A stretch of 64,000 nt of DNA from Devosia sp. (GCF_024707125.1 NZ_JANQAH010000011.1:310001-374000); one strand, 5' to 3'. Shown: positions 35,206 through 44,403, numbered from the stretch's first letter. A program made the numbers and translations. The notes: generated by a model from the sequence alone, not told the origin.

Positions 35206-36513
35206 CTACCTCAACCCTACTAGTTTATGTTCTCCGGCCGGTGGGGGATAAAACAGCTGCGTGATCCAGATCAGCCCATCAGCTGTGGCCAGTTCCACGA
35301 CGCCGCGGTCGACATGGATGTCCAACCGCAGCGGCCCGGCCTTGGGAAACGGGGCTACGACGCTGTAGCTGTGGCCAAAGGCCGGGATCGCCGGCGTCTG
35401 GCTCCGGATCACGAGGATAGTGGCTTCGTCAGCGGCGGTGCGAGTGACCCTGAACTGCGGCTGATGCTCCCCGAAAAGCGCTATATTCATAGACTGGCCG
35501 ACGGTGAGGGGCAGTTCCACTTCGCGCCGGTAAACACCGGGATCAGCCGATGCGTCGAACGCAGCCGCAACCGACGGCGGGAGCGACTGAGCGAGCCGGA
35601 GACCCTGGCGCGTCTCGGTCAGCGACAGGGTTCGCGGCAACGACATGACGCCGCGGAAGTTTTCTGTCGGGGTGATTCTGGCATATTGCCAATTGCTGGC
35701 CCAGCCGAGAACTATTGGAGCAGCGCCCTGCCGATCGAAGAAGGTCTGGGCAGCGTAGAAGTCCCTGCCATAGTCCAGCCAGAGGGTAGTGCCCGGCCGA
35801 TTGTCGTTGACGAACGCGCTGCCATCGAACTGGCCGACGAAATACTGCGTCCCCGACCCCGCGGCATAGGCACCCGAGCCGATGCCGACGATCAAGATCC
35901 AGTGCTCCGCTCCGCGGCTGTCCATGATGGGAAACAAGTCGGGGCATTCCCAGGGGCCGTCGCTGTGACGTCCATGACCCTCGCCGAAGCTACTTTCGAA
36001 GTGCCAGTCGATCTGGTCCTGCGACGAGTAGAATCCGATCGACTGTCCGTGGGTCACCGCCATGACCCAGCGCTTGCTGGCTTCGTGCCAGAGCACCTTG
36101 GGATCGCGGAAACAGACCAGGCCGGGGTTATCGAGCACTGGATTGGCGGCGTCGAACCGAAATGTCGTCAGAGATTGGTCGGCGTGAACCAGGCACTGAA
36201 CCTGATAGTCCTGGTCATCGATGCGCCGGTGCGCGGTATAGAATAGTTTGATCTCGCCGTCCGCACCCTCGACGGCCGTCCCGGAAAAACAGGTGCCCAG
36301 CTCGTTTGGGTAGAGTGCGACGGGCAATTCTCGCCAGGTGACGAGATCGGTACTGCAGGCGTGCCCCCAATGCATCGGACCATGATTGATGCTGCCGGGA
36401 TCGTGCTGGAAGAACAGGTGGTAGACGCCATCGACCTTGATCAAGCCGTTCGGATCGTTCATCCAGCCCTGCGCAGGCGAAAAATGCAGTCTTGGTCGAA
36501 ATTCTTCTGACAC
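35206..36513 (-). CDS. GH32 fructosidase (levanase/invertase/fructan hydrolase)
   Basis: A 435-residue glycoside hydrolase family 32 enzyme, which releases fructose from sucrose or beta-fructan oligosaccharides. The nucleophile motif is GWMNDPNG near residue 16, the transition-state motif is CFRDPKV, and the acid/base Glu is in GPWECPDLFP. A shorter C-terminal beta-sandwich follows (LDIHVDRGVVELATADG). There is no signal peptide, so it works in the cytoplasm on imported sugars. The GTG at 36513 is chosen for the AAGGAGA 6-7 bp upstream; an in-frame start at 36609 would cross a terminator hairpin. It is the last gene of the leftward LacI-ABC-GH172 set. Confidence 0.93.
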   Translation of the reverse strand: MSEEFRPRLHFSPAQGWMNDPNGLIKVDGVYHLFFQHDPGSINHGPMHWGHACSTDLVTWRELPVALYPNELGTCFSGTAVEGADGEIKLFYTAHRRIDDQDYQVQCLVHADQSLTTFRFDAANPVLDNPGLVCFRDPKVLWHEASKRWVMAVTHGQSIGFYSSQDQIDWHFESSFGEGHGRHSDGPWECPDLFPIMDSRGAEHWILIVGIGSGAYAAGSGTQYFVGQFDGSAFVNDNRPGTTLWLDYGRDFYAAQTFFDRQGAAPIVLGWASNWQYARITPTENFRGVMSLPRTLSLTETRQGLRLAQSLPPSVAAAFDASADPGVYRREVELPLTVGQSMNIALFGEHQPQFRVTRTAADEATILVIRSQTPAIPAFGHSYSVVAPFPKAGPLRLDIHVDRGVVELATADGLIWITQLFYPPPAGEHKLVGLR

Positions 36514-36536
36514 GGCATTCTCCTTCCGAAGGTCAA

Positions 36537-36562
36537 GAAAAGAGCCGCCTGTATGGCGGCTC
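36537..36562 (-). terminator. Intrinsic terminator between GH172 and GH32 genes
   Basis: On the minus strand GAGCCGCC-ATACA-GGCGGCTC forms a perfect 8-bp GC-rich stem followed by TTTTCTT. It lies about 65 bp past the GH172 stop and 24 bp before the GH32 start. Partial termination here would make GH32 the least expressed gene of the set, or imply a separate promoter. Confidence 0.7.
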
Positions 36563-36627
36563 GGAGGCAGGGTCGGCGGGAGGTCCACCCTGGAGCGCTG
36601 ATGTGCCAACGTTGCGGCACGCGCCGA

Positions 36628-37716
36628 TCAGACGATGAGCAGGAACTCACGGTCTGGGAGGGGCTGAAGTACCGGCGCAGGCAGCGTCTGGTACCAGTAG
36701 GCCACCGACGCTACGTCGTCCTGCATGGGTAGCCAGCGGCCGTTATAACCCCAGCCCAGGGCCTGCACCGTGACCTTGAGATCGCTGTCGAAGCGGATCG
36801 GGTCCATGACGTGGAAGCGATACATGCCCATGCGGAACTGCGTGCGATAGTCCGATGTCGGTCGGACCACTTGGTGGAAACCCGCATAGGGCGTGGTGTA
36901 GGTGACATATTCCTTGTCGTGTTTGGGGGTCGGATCGAAATTGTACGATCCGCAGAAATAGTCCTCGAGCCCGGTCGAGGCGATGGTGGGGTACTCGCTG
37001 TCCCCGTCCATGAAGAACTTGACCTCGCCTTCGCCCCACCAGCCATTGTTGTTCTGGCCCCAGGCCAGATACATACCCACGAACTGGCCCTTGCCTGTGA
37101 TGCCGTCGATCACGGTATAGTCGGTCTTGTAGGGAATGGGATTGGTCCGGCGGAAATGCGCGTGGAAATAGGCGCAGTCGTCCGGCACTTCGGTCAGGGT
37201 ATAGTTGATCTGGTAGTAGAGCGTCATCTGCTCTTCGGCGATGTTAGTCATGGTGATGCGCGCCCGCTTGCGGAACGGCATTTCCCAGTAGGAATTGAAG
37301 GCGCTGCCCGGATTGACGCAGATCGGCAGGGCCGACATCTGGGCGAATTCACCCCAGCCTGAGCCAAAGAAGTCACCCACCGGGCACTCGACCGACGGGA
37401 CATCGCTATCGTCCCAGTAGATGCGCAGAATGGTGAAGCGCCAGTTGCCCGTAGGCGTCATCCAAATGTGCTGGATGGCGCCAGGCCCCTCGATATCGGC
37501 GATGACACGGGTCTCGCCCGGCTCGATGCGGATGGACGGGGATATTTTCCAGCCCTTGCCAAGGTCGCGCGCGGCTTGGGCACCGGTGCCTTCGGTGGCC
37601 ATGCAGGCCGCGCCCTTTTCGCCGGTAAAGTTCTCGGCGCAGATGGATCGGGTCCTGGCATTGGACAAGCGTGACAGATTGCCCAGATGCATGCCGAGGC
37701 CGTTGAAACCAGTCAT
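36628..37716 (-). CDS. GH172 (DUF2961) glycoside hydrolase
   Basis: A 362-residue DUF2961 protein, now GH172. It shows the viral-jelly-roll pattern of the family: ARTRSICAENFTGEKGAACMA at the N-terminus, IQHIWMTPTGNWRFTILRIYWDD, PVGDFFGSGWG, then FFMDGDSEYPTIASTGLEDYF with the TGxEDYF motif that includes a catalytic-site Glu, and GSYNFDPTPKH. Characterised members act on difructose dianhydride I (converting it to and from inulobiose) or on D-arabinofuranosides. There is no signal peptide. The start at 37716 has GAGGA 6-7 bp upstream; the longer in-frame stretch to 38103 lies within the ATPase gene and is not real. Linkage to a GH32 fructosidase and an ABC importer points to fructose-containing substrates. 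Confidence 0.9.
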   Translation of the reverse strand: MTGFNGLGMHLGNLSRLSNARTRSICAENFTGEKGAACMATEGTGAQAARDLGKGWKISPSIRIEPGETRVIADIEGPGAIQHIWMTPTGNWRFTILRIYWDDSDVPSVECPVGDFFGSGWGEFAQMSALPICVNPGSAFNSYWEMPFRKRARITMTNIAEEQMTLYYQINYTLTEVPDDCAYFHAHFRRTNPIPYKTDYTVIDGITGKGQFVGMYLAWGQNNNGWWGEGEVKFFMDGDSEYPTIASTGLEDYFCGSYNFDPTPKHDKEYVTYTTPYAGFHQVVRPTSDYRTQFRMGMYRFHVMDPIRFDSDLKVTVQALGWGYNGRWLPMQDDVASVAYWYQTLPAPVLQPLPDREFLLIV

Positions 37717-37741
37717 AATATTCCTCACTGCGCTTGGGCGC

Positions 37742-38725
37742 TTATGGTTTTGCTTGAACGTGATGGTGGGAGCGTGTGGCGTTGACCGCCTGCTGCACCG
37801 CTGCCGCCGTAGTGGGAGCCTCATCGGGCCGCAGGGGCATGGCGACGGCGCGCAGGGGCTCGGTGTGATAGAGGCCGATGGGCCCGGTCGGCAGGAAGGC
37901 CGATGGCGCAGGCGGCTCGGCGTCGAGGTTCCAGTCCCGATCTGGATCGGGCGACGGCACCGCCTCGAGCAAGGCGCGCGTATAGGGATGCTGCGGGCGA
38001 TGAATGACGGCATCGGCATCGCCGACTTCGAGGATGTGGCCGCCATGCAGGACGACGATGGTATCGGCCACCTGGTAGGCCGTTGCCAGGTCGTGCGTGA
38101 CATAGATCAGCGAGATTCCGAGGTCACGGTTGAGGCCGAACAGGATTTCGAGGATGGTCGAGCGCAGCGACGCATCGACCATCGATACCGGTTCGTCCGC
38201 CAGGATGATCTGCGGATCGAGCAGCAGGGCGCGCGCGATCATCACGCGCTGGCGCTGGCCGCCCGAGAGCTGGTGCGGATATTTGCCCAGCGTCTCCTCG
38301 GGCCGCAGGCCCACCCGCTGCAGCGTCGTTTCGATGCGCGCATAGCCTTCGTCGCGTGACCTCACGAGGCCAAAGGCCCGCATGGGTGTCATCAGGGCAT
38401 GGTCGACGCGGTAGAAAGGGTTGTAGACCGCGAAGGGATCCTGGAAAATCGCCTGCACCTCGCGGCGGAAGGTCCGCTGGCTGGCGCCGCTCAAGCGACT
38501 GACCTCGGCACCGTCGTAGCGCACACTGCCGCGCGATGGCGGCTGCAGGCCCAGCAGCAGCCTGATCAGGGTTGATTTGCCACTGCCGCTCTCGCCCACC
38601 ACCGCAGTGATGGACGGCTGTTGGCCGCCAACAGCAAGCGCGACATTCTGCAGTGCCGTCTTGGTCTTGTTGAGGCCGAGCTGGAAGACGACGTCGGCGC
38701 CGGAGACTTCGAGAAGCTTGCTCAA
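37742..38725 (-). CDS. Oligopeptide/oligosaccharide ABC transporter ATP-binding protein (DppF-like)
   Basis: A 327-residue ATPase of the PepT family. Walker A is [11 protein letters not shown], the signature is [16 protein letters not shown], Walker B is [16 protein letters not shown] and the switch His is in [13 protein letters not shown]. The C-terminal oligo_HPY region follows [16 protein letters not shown]. The SMVDASLR variant is common in transporters of this family that carry oligosaccharides. A TTG start at 38725 overlaps the stop of the partner ATPase gene (TTGA), indicating coupling. It energises import together with the products of 38722-41409. Confidence 0.92.
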   Translation of the reverse strand: MSKLLEVSGADVVFQLGLNKTKTALQNVALAVGGQQPSITAVVGESGSGKSTLIRLLLGLQPPSRGSVRYDGAEVSRLSGASQRTFRREVQAIFQDPFAVYNPFYRVDHALMTPMRAFGLVRSRDEGYARIETTLQRVGLRPEETLGKYPHQLSGGQRQRVMIARALLLDPQIILADEPVSMVDASLRSTILEILFGLNRDLGISLIYVTHDLATAYQVADTIVVLHGGHILEVGDADAVIHRPQHPYTRALLEAVPSPDPDRDWNLDAEPPAPSAFLPTGPIGLYHTEPLRAVAMPLRPDEAPTTAAAVQQAVNATRSHHHVQAKP

Positions 38726-39551
38726 TTGGCAGCCTCCTGTGTCCCGGTCCGCAGAAATCGCGCCTGTCTATCGAAGGACGGGAGCGAGTGGATCAGCATG
38801 CGGGTATAGTCGTGTCGGGGATTGGCGAAGATCTCGTGGACCGGGCCGACCTCGATGAGCTCGCCCCGATACATGACGCCCAGAGTGGTCACGAAATGAG
38901 CCATCAACGCCATGTCGTGGCCGATCAGGATGATGGCCGCGCCGATATCGCGCTGCACGCGCCCCAGCGTGCTCAGCACCTGCTTCTGGACCATCACGTC
39001 GAGGGCGCTGGTCGGCTCGTCAGCCAGGATCAGGCTCGGCTTGAGGGCAATGGACATGGCGATGCAGACGCGCTGCTTCATGCCGCCGGACAATTCGTGC
39101 GGATAGCGCCACTGCACCTCCGGCGGAAGCCCGACGCGCGAGAGCAATTCACCGATGATGCGGTCACGTTCGGACCGGCCGTGATGCACGCCGTGATCGT
39201 CGTAGATGTCGGCGATCTGCGCCCCCACGCGCATGACTGGGTTGAGCGAATTCATCGCGCCCTGTGGCACGAGCGACATATCGGCGAAGCGCAGTTGCCG
39301 GTAGGCCTCGTCATCCAGCGTCGTCAGTTCGCGGCCGTTGAGCTCCAGGCGGCCGCTGCTGACGAGGCCCCCTTGAGCATGCGCATCAGCGCCAGGATAG
39401 TGGTCGACTTGCCCGAGCCGGACTCCCCGACCAGGCCGAAGCGTTCCCCGCGCTGCAGCGAGAAGTTGACATTACGGGTGGCGAAGAACGAGCCACGCGC
39501 CGTGGGATATTGGACGGTCAGATCGGAGACCTTGAGCACCGTGTCACTCAT
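38722..39551 (-). pseudogene. ABC transporter ATP-binding protein (DppD-like), frameshifted
   Basis: About 275 residues when joined. The first frame from ATG 39551 carries MSDTVLKVSDLTVQYPT and Walker [23 protein letters not shown]. It is then lost at the C5 run 39368-39372, where one base is missing. The other frame resumes GLVSSGRLELNGRELTTLDD, then MSLVPQGAMNSLNPVMRVG (Q loop), ELSGGMKQRVCIAMS, LILADEPTSALDV and GHDMALMAHFVTTLGVMYRG. The ATG overlaps the upstream permease stop as ATGA, and the stop overlaps the next ATPase start. All family motifs are intact on either side of the run, so this is more likely a consensus error than a dead gene; a loss would abolish the transporter. Confidence 0.82.
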
Positions 39552-40414
39552 GACTGGCTCCTCAGGCGCGGATTGGCGAAGTCGTCGAGCGCGCTGGCGA
39601 TCAGGAACAGGGCTATAAAAAGCAGCGCAAGGATGATGATGGGTGGACACCACCACCACCACATGCCGCGGCTGAAGGCGGCGTAAAGCAAGGCCCAGTA
39701 GATGGTCATGCCCAGGGTCGGCGTGTTCTGTGGGCCCAGGCCGAGCACTTCGAGACCCATGCCGGACAGGATGGCGCCGGAGGTCGCCCCGACCAGGGAG
39801 GCGAAGGCGATGGGGATGACGTTGGGGAAAATCTCGCGGAAGATGATGGAGAAATTCCCCAGCCCCGAAAGCCGCGCCATCTGCACGTAGCCGAGCTCGC
39901 GCAGGGTGAGGACCTGGGCGCGGATGACGCGCGTGGCATGCATCCACGAGAGCGAGGCAATGATCAGCGCCATCATCTCCACATTGACCGCCCGCACCGA
40001 TGCCGCGACGACCAGCAGGATGGCGAGCGGCGGAATGGTCAGCATCGTGTCGGTGACGCCGCTGATAATCCGGTCCCACCAGCCGCCGAAATAGCCGGAG
40101 AACAGGCCCAACATGACCCCGATCGTCGTGCCGATCACGCCCGCGAGCACACCCATGCGAAGAGTCTGCGGGGTGCCGGCGATAATGACGGCGAGCAGTT
40201 CCCGGCCGCCGCTGTCGGTACCCAGCCAGTGATCGGCAGAGGGTGGCTGGTTGGTCCGGACCGAAATGGGTTCGGCCAAGCGCACGTCGATGAACAGCGG
40301 ACCGACAAGGCCGATGAGCAGGAGCAGCGCCAGGATGACAAGGCCGGCGATCATCTTCGGGCTGGCGCCCAGATAGAGCAGCGCGGCCCGCGTGTTGCGC
40401 AGGAGGGAATACAT
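39548..40414 (-). CDS. ABC transporter permease (DppC-like)
   Basis: A 288-residue inner-membrane permease with an N-terminal helix (IAGLVILALLLLIGLVGPLF), a periplasmic region containing HWLGTDSGGRELLAVIIAGT (typical of DppC/OppC), five further helices and the EAA loop ELGYVQMARLSGLGNFSIIFREIFPN. It pairs with the DppB-like gene 2 bp upstream and overlaps the ATPase gene downstream. The Trp-rich stretch MWWWWCPP near the C-terminus is common in this family. Confidence 0.93.
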   Translation of the reverse strand: MYSLLRNTRAALLYLGASPKMIAGLVILALLLLIGLVGPLFIDVRLAEPISVRTNQPPSADHWLGTDSGGRELLAVIIAGTPQTLRMGVLAGVIGTTIGVMLGLFSGYFGGWWDRIISGVTDTMLTIPPLAILLVVAASVRAVNVEMMALIIASLSWMHATRVIRAQVLTLRELGYVQMARLSGLGNFSIIFREIFPNVIPIAFASLVGATSGAILSGMGLEVLGLGPQNTPTLGMTIYWALLYAAFSRGMWWWWCPPIIILALLFIALFLIASALDDFANPRLRSQS

Positions 40415-40416
40415 GG

Positions 40417-41409
40417 TCAGAGCCTCTGGATGCGCGGGTCGAGGAGCGGATAGAGCAGGTCGAGGACCAGCACCGCGAAAGCGACCGTAATAACGAGGAA
40501 GAAGGCGACGCCCTGGATGAGGAAATAATCCGAGCTGCGCAGGGCATTATAGAGCAGGTAGCCGATGCCTGGATAGTTGAAGGCCACCTCGACCAGAACG
40601 GAGCCCGATGCGGCCGTGCCCAGGGCGATGGCCAGCGCCGTCACCTGCGGCAGCATAGCGTTGCGCATCGCGTACTTGAAGAATATCCGCCCCTTCTTGA
40701 GGCCCTTGGCCTCGGCCAGCGCCAGATAGTCCTCGCCCAGCACGTTGATCATGGCGCCGCGCATGCCGAGCGCCCAGAAACCCAGGCCGGCAAGGACGAT
40801 CGACAGAGCCGGCAGGAAGGCGTGGTAGGCAAGGTCCCACAGGACAGGGAATGAAAAGCCATTGGGGAAGACCGAATAGGCGCCACCCAGCGGAAACCAG
40901 CCTGTCCATATGGCCAGCAGATAAAGCACGATCAGTGCCAGCAGATAATAGGGGATGGCCGACAGGACCATCAGGAAAGGCGCCAGCCGATGCACGGCGC
41001 GCGGCGAGCCGGGCCAGGCCAGCAGCGCCCCAATCAGGCTGCCAAGGCCAAAGGCGATGACGGTCGATACCGACAGGAGCGCGATAGTCCAGGGCAGCGC
41101 ACCAAGAATGGCGCTGGTGACGCTTTGCGGGAAGTAGGAGATCGAGCTGCCCAGGTCGAGTCGGAGCGAATTGAACAGATAGCGCCCGTATTGCACGATC
41201 ATCGGATCGTCGAGACCGAAGCGCTCGCGATAGACCGTGACGATGTCCTGGGCACCCTGCACCTGCTGCCCGCGCGACATCAGCTGTTCGAGTACGGCTG
41301 CGGTGGGGTCGCCCGGCGCCAGGCGGGGAACGATAAAATTGACGGTCGTCGCCGCAAGGACGACGGCAAAGAACATTGCCAGCCGCCGGAACACGTAGCC
41401 CCAGGTCAT
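40417..41409 (-). CDS. ABC transporter permease (DppB-like)
   Basis: A 330-residue permease with six membrane helices. The N-terminus is typical of DppB (YVFRRLAMFFAVVLAATTVNFIVPRLAPGDP), and RFGLDDPMIVQYGRYL lies in the periplasmic loop. An EAA-type loop follows (DYLALAEAKGLKKGRIFFKYAMRNAMLPQ). It forms the translocation channel with the DppC-like protein. It lies 66 bp after the substrate-binding protein gene and is in the same leftward operon. Confidence 0.93.
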   Translation of the reverse strand: MTWGYVFRRLAMFFAVVLAATTVNFIVPRLAPGDPTAAVLEQLMSRGQQVQGAQDIVTVYRERFGLDDPMIVQYGRYLFNSLRLDLGSSISYFPQSVTSAILGALPWTIALLSVSTVIAFGLGSLIGALLAWPGSPRAVHRLAPFLMVLSAIPYYLLALIVLYLLAIWTGWFPLGGAYSVFPNGFSFPVLWDLAYHAFLPALSIVLAGLGFWALGMRGAMINVLGEDYLALAEAKGLKKGRIFFKYAMRNAMLPQVTALAIALGTAASGSVLVEVAFNYPGIGYLLYNALRSSDYFLIQGVAFFLVITVAFAVLVLDLLYPLLDPRIQRL

Positions 41410-41475
41410 AGCCCAACTCCAAGTGGTTTGGTTGGAAGTCGCCGGCGGACGCGCCGCCGGCGACGATTTCGGGTG

Positions 41476-43224
41476 TTACGGCTGCTTCTTGGTGACTTCC
41501 GCCACGATCAGCAGATCGGTCGCCCACCAGAAACCGGGGTGGACATAGTTGTTCTCCGAGGTTGGGAAGTTGTCCCAGTAGTGCCCGTTGAAGCTGGTGA
41601 GCAGCGCGGCCTGGACCAGCGGAATGGCCGGCATTTCAGGCAGCCAGATCGCCAGGGCCTCGTGGAACAGCTCCTGCATGCGCGGATCGTCCGAAGCGGT
41701 GACGGCCATCTCGTCGACGATGGCGTCGAAGTCCGGGTTGGACCAGCGCGTGCGGGCACCGGTCGCTACCTCGCCCATGGGGGCGGCGTGGCGGCTGTGG
41801 TAGAGCTCCAGTGTACCATAGGGGTCGGAGATGCCGCCGCAGGAAACGTCGAGCCAGGCGTCAGCGCGACCCGAATTGAGGGCATCGGAGAAGGCAGCGA
41901 TATCGGACAGCACGAAGTTGGCGTCAAAGCCGGCACGCTGCAGCAGCTGGGTCACCACCGGAGCCATGCGGGTCTGGTCGGCTTCGCCCTGGCGGATCAC
42001 CAGATCGATGGTGATCGGGTTGCCCTCCTTGTCCTGCCAGAAGTCGCCATTCTTTGTGTAGCCCGCCGCTTCCATCGTGGCCGCTGATTTGTCGACGTCA
42101 TAGGCCAGCGTGTCGTACTCGCTGAAGAGGTCGGCAGCGTTGTCCATGTAGGAGGCGAAGGGCGGATAGTCCGGCGTCATCCACTTGGCCGGCACCGTCA
42201 GGTTTTCCCAGGCGATGTCTACGATGGCATCGCGGTTAAGCGCCTCCGAGATCGCCCAGCGCAGTTGCGGGTCGTCGAATGGCGCCTGGGTGGTGTTGAA
42301 CGCCATGTAGCGCGGGCACGGGTCGAGATAGGCGTATGGCGCCTCGGGGAACCACGAGAAGACGTCGTTGTTGTTGGCGACGACCTGCTCGAAGTTATCG
42401 CGGCCCAGCACCCAGACCGAATCCAGCTCGTTGTTGCCGGCCATGGCGGCGCGGCGCTCCTCGCTGCCGGCCGTCTTGAAAATCACCTGCAGCGGTTCGG
42501 GAAGGTCATGGAAGCCGCTGGCGGCACCCCACCAGTCATCGCGGCGCTGCCACACGGTTTCCGTGCTGGTCGACGAGATGAGCTGGTAGGGCGAGGTCGA
42601 GACCGGCCAACCCTTGCTGGTGTCGTAGTTGGTGAAGGTCTGCGGATCCTCGTTTTCCCAGATATGCTTGGGCAGGATCATGGTGGTGCCGTAGATACGG
42701 ACGCCGAAGGCGTCGAGCATGTAGCGAGGATTGGCCGAGGTGAGGGTAATCTTGACGGTGTGTGCATCGACCGCCGCGATATCCTTCACCCAGGTCTTGG
42801 CGTTCACCGAGTAGTTGCCCAGTGCCGGAGCATTGTCCTTGAGCATGTTCATGGTGTAGACGACGTCATCTGCGGTGAACGGCGTGCCGTCGCTCCACTT
42901 GGCCTCGGGCTGGAGGCTAATGGTGACTTCGTCGAAGCTATCGTTGAACTGGTAGCCGCTTGCCAACCACGGGACCATTTCCCCGGTCTCGTAGTTATAG
43001 TAGAAGAGTGACTCGAAGCCGACCTGTTGAAGTCCAGCATGCTGCAACGTGCTGGGCAGGAATGGATTGTAGTTTTCGGGCGTGGTGACGCGTTCCGAAA
43101 TGTTTTCGAAGATCAGCTGATCTTCACGCGCAACCTGTTGCGCGAGAGTCGTAGAAGCGGTGCTTGTCGTGGCAGCGACAAGCAGCACGCCCAGAGCGCC
43201 GTAGCGCCGGGTTATAGACCGCAT
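41476..43224 (-). CDS. Periplasmic substrate-binding protein, SBP_bac_5 family
   Basis: A 582-residue extracellular solute-binding protein (DppA/OppA family). The signal peptide ends near TTLAQQVARE. Family blocks are FESLFYYNYETGEMVPWLA, WSDGTPFTADDVVYTMNML, MAFNTTQAPFDDPQLRWAISEALNRDAIVD and YTKNGDFWQDKEGNPI. Although the family is named for peptides, members next to glycoside hydrolases bind oligosaccharides, as in Thermotoga; the GH172 and GH32 genes of this operon make a fructo-oligosaccharide or difructose anhydride ligand the best guess. GGAGGAG lies upstream of the ATG. As first gene after lacI it probably heads the transport operon. Confidence 0.92.
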   Translation of the reverse strand: MRSITRRYGALGVLLVAATTSTASTTLAQQVAREDQLIFENISERVTTPENYNPFLPSTLQHAGLQQVGFESLFYYNYETGEMVPWLASGYQFNDSFDEVTISLQPEAKWSDGTPFTADDVVYTMNMLKDNAPALGNYSVNAKTWVKDIAAVDAHTVKITLTSANPRYMLDAFGVRIYGTTMILPKHIWENEDPQTFTNYDTSKGWPVSTSPYQLISSTSTETVWQRRDDWWGAASGFHDLPEPLQVIFKTAGSEERRAAMAGNNELDSVWVLGRDNFEQVVANNNDVFSWFPEAPYAYLDPCPRYMAFNTTQAPFDDPQLRWAISEALNRDAIVDIAWENLTVPAKWMTPDYPPFASYMDNAADLFSEYDTLAYDVDKSAATMEAAGYTKNGDFWQDKEGNPITIDLVIRQGEADQTRMAPVVTQLLQRAGFDANFVLSDIAAFSDALNSGRADAWLDVSCGGISDPYGTLELYHSRHAAPMGEVATGARTRWSNPDFDAIVDEMAVTASDDPRMQELFHEALAIWLPEMPAIPLVQAALLTSFNGHYWDNFPTSENNYVHPGFWWATDLLIVAEVTKKQP

Positions 43225-43310
43225 GGGTCTCTCCTCCCAAATGTGTGCCGACGTTTTATTGGTTCTTCAGGTGTCTTTTGTTGGTGTCCGTCCTCCTCCG
43301 TGCAGTTGCC

Positions 43311-44312
43311 TCAGGCTGTTTCGTGAATTTCCAGCGTAGCCGGGAGCACGACCTGTCTGGGTGGACCGTCGAAACCGGCAATGCGTTCGTTGAGTAGCTC
43401 GATCGCTCCGCTACCCAAATCGCTGGGGCTTACCCCGATCGTGGTGAGGCGGGGACGCAGGTCGGCCAATTCTTCGTATATGTCGTAGGATGCGACCGCG
43501 ATGTCGCTAGGGATCGAGATGCCGCGGTCTGCAAACCCTGCCAGCGCAGCGCGGGCCATGCGTGAACTGGCAAAGAAGATGGCGCTGGGCAGATCTCTGC
43601 CGTGCCGCTCGATCAGCCAGTTGACTGCTTCGTAGCCGGACGGCGGGAGGAAGGACCCCTCGTAGCGCAGGTCATCTGTGATTTCGACGCCGGCATCCTT
43701 GAGCGCCCGCTCGAAACCGGCCTGGCGCAGCATGGACATGTTGAAGAAGGATGGCCCGGTGACATGGGCGATGCGCTTGTGGCCCTTGGAGACGAGGTAC
43801 TCGCCCATACGATAGGCGCTGGCGAAGCCGTCCTGCTCGATACTGTCCACTGCTCGGCTCGGCAGGTTGCCGACGAAGACAGTGGGTATCTTGACCTCGG
43901 CCAACTCATGCTGGATGCGATGCAGCGCTGCATCCGCGACAATCAGGCCGTCGACGCCCTTGGTCTTGATCTGCTTGAGATAGGTGTGTCCGTGATCCTC
44001 GGAATGTCCGCCGGGCACATCGGTATTATAGATCAGCGTGTCGACCCCGTCGTCGACAAGCGCTGTCTGCATCGCGCGAACCATTTCGGTATAGTAGGGC
44101 GCGCAGATATCTGGGATCATGATGGCAATGACGTTGGTGCGTCCAGTACGCAGCGACTGCGCCTGGCGATTGGGCACATAGCCGAGTTTGTCTATCGCTT
44201 CCTCGACCTTGGCACGAAGCGCCGGCGAGACCCTGTCGCGATGATTGATGACGTGCGACACCGTGGTAAGGGACACGCCTGCAAGTTTCGCGACTTCTTG
44301 TATTTTGACCAT
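43311..44312 (-). CDS. LacI-family transcriptional regulator of the fructan-type operon
   Basis: A 333-residue repressor. The N-terminal HTH is VKIQEVAKLAGVSLTTVSHVINHRDRV with the hinge helix RRQAQSLRTGR-like PNRQAQSLRTGRTNVIAI. A periplasmic-binding-protein-like effector domain follows (VDGLIVADAAL, KIPTVFVGNLPSRAVDSIEQDG, VASYDIYEELADLRPRLTTI). The ATG at 44312 is chosen because the HTH begins right after it; the longer stretch to 44390 crosses the operators. Two perfect 16-bp palindromes lie 18-57 bp upstream of the start, suggesting autoregulation and control of the ABC/GH genes downstream. Confidence 0.93.
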   Translation of the reverse strand: MVKIQEVAKLAGVSLTTVSHVINHRDRVSPALRAKVEEAIDKLGYVPNRQAQSLRTGRTNVIAIMIPDICAPYYTEMVRAMQTALVDDGVDTLIYNTDVPGGHSEDHGHTYLKQIKTKGVDGLIVADAALHRIQHELAEVKIPTVFVGNLPSRAVDSIEQDGFASAYRMGEYLVSKGHKRIAHVTGPSFFNMSMLRQAGFERALKDAGVEITDDLRYEGSFLPPSGYEAVNWLIERHGRDLPSAIFFASSRMARAALAGFADRGISIPSDIAVASYDIYEELADLRPRLTTIGVSPSDLGSGAIELLNERIAGFDGPPRQVVLPATLEIHETA

Positions 44313-44329
44313 AGGCAAGCCATAGCATC

Positions 44330-44369
44330 TGCAAAACGTTTTGCAAAGCCTTTCGCAAAACGTTTTGCG
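44330..44369. promoter_or_regulatory. Tandem LacI-type operators
   Basis: TGCAAAACGTTTTGCA (44330-44345) and CGCAAAACGTTTTGCG (44354-44369) are both perfect palindromes with the central CG typical of LacI-family sites. They differ only at the outer bases, and their centres are 24 bp apart. They sit just upstream of the lacI-type gene, which presumably binds them. A weak half-site (GACGTTTTAT) lies upstream of the binding-protein gene near 43250. Confidence 0.85.
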
Positions 44370-44403
44370 AGCTAATGTCCACAATTGCACCTTAGACGGT
44401 CAT

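Noticed and set aside
37717..38103. N-terminal extension of the GH172 frame
   Set aside because: It lies inside the downstream ATPase gene in another frame, has low-complexity composition and precedes a well-placed ATG with Shine-Dalgarno at 37716.
39324..40547. A 407-residue minus-strand frame
   Set aside because: Most of it is an off-frame shadow of the DppC-like permease. Only its last part is real, as the start of the frameshifted DppD-like ATPase.
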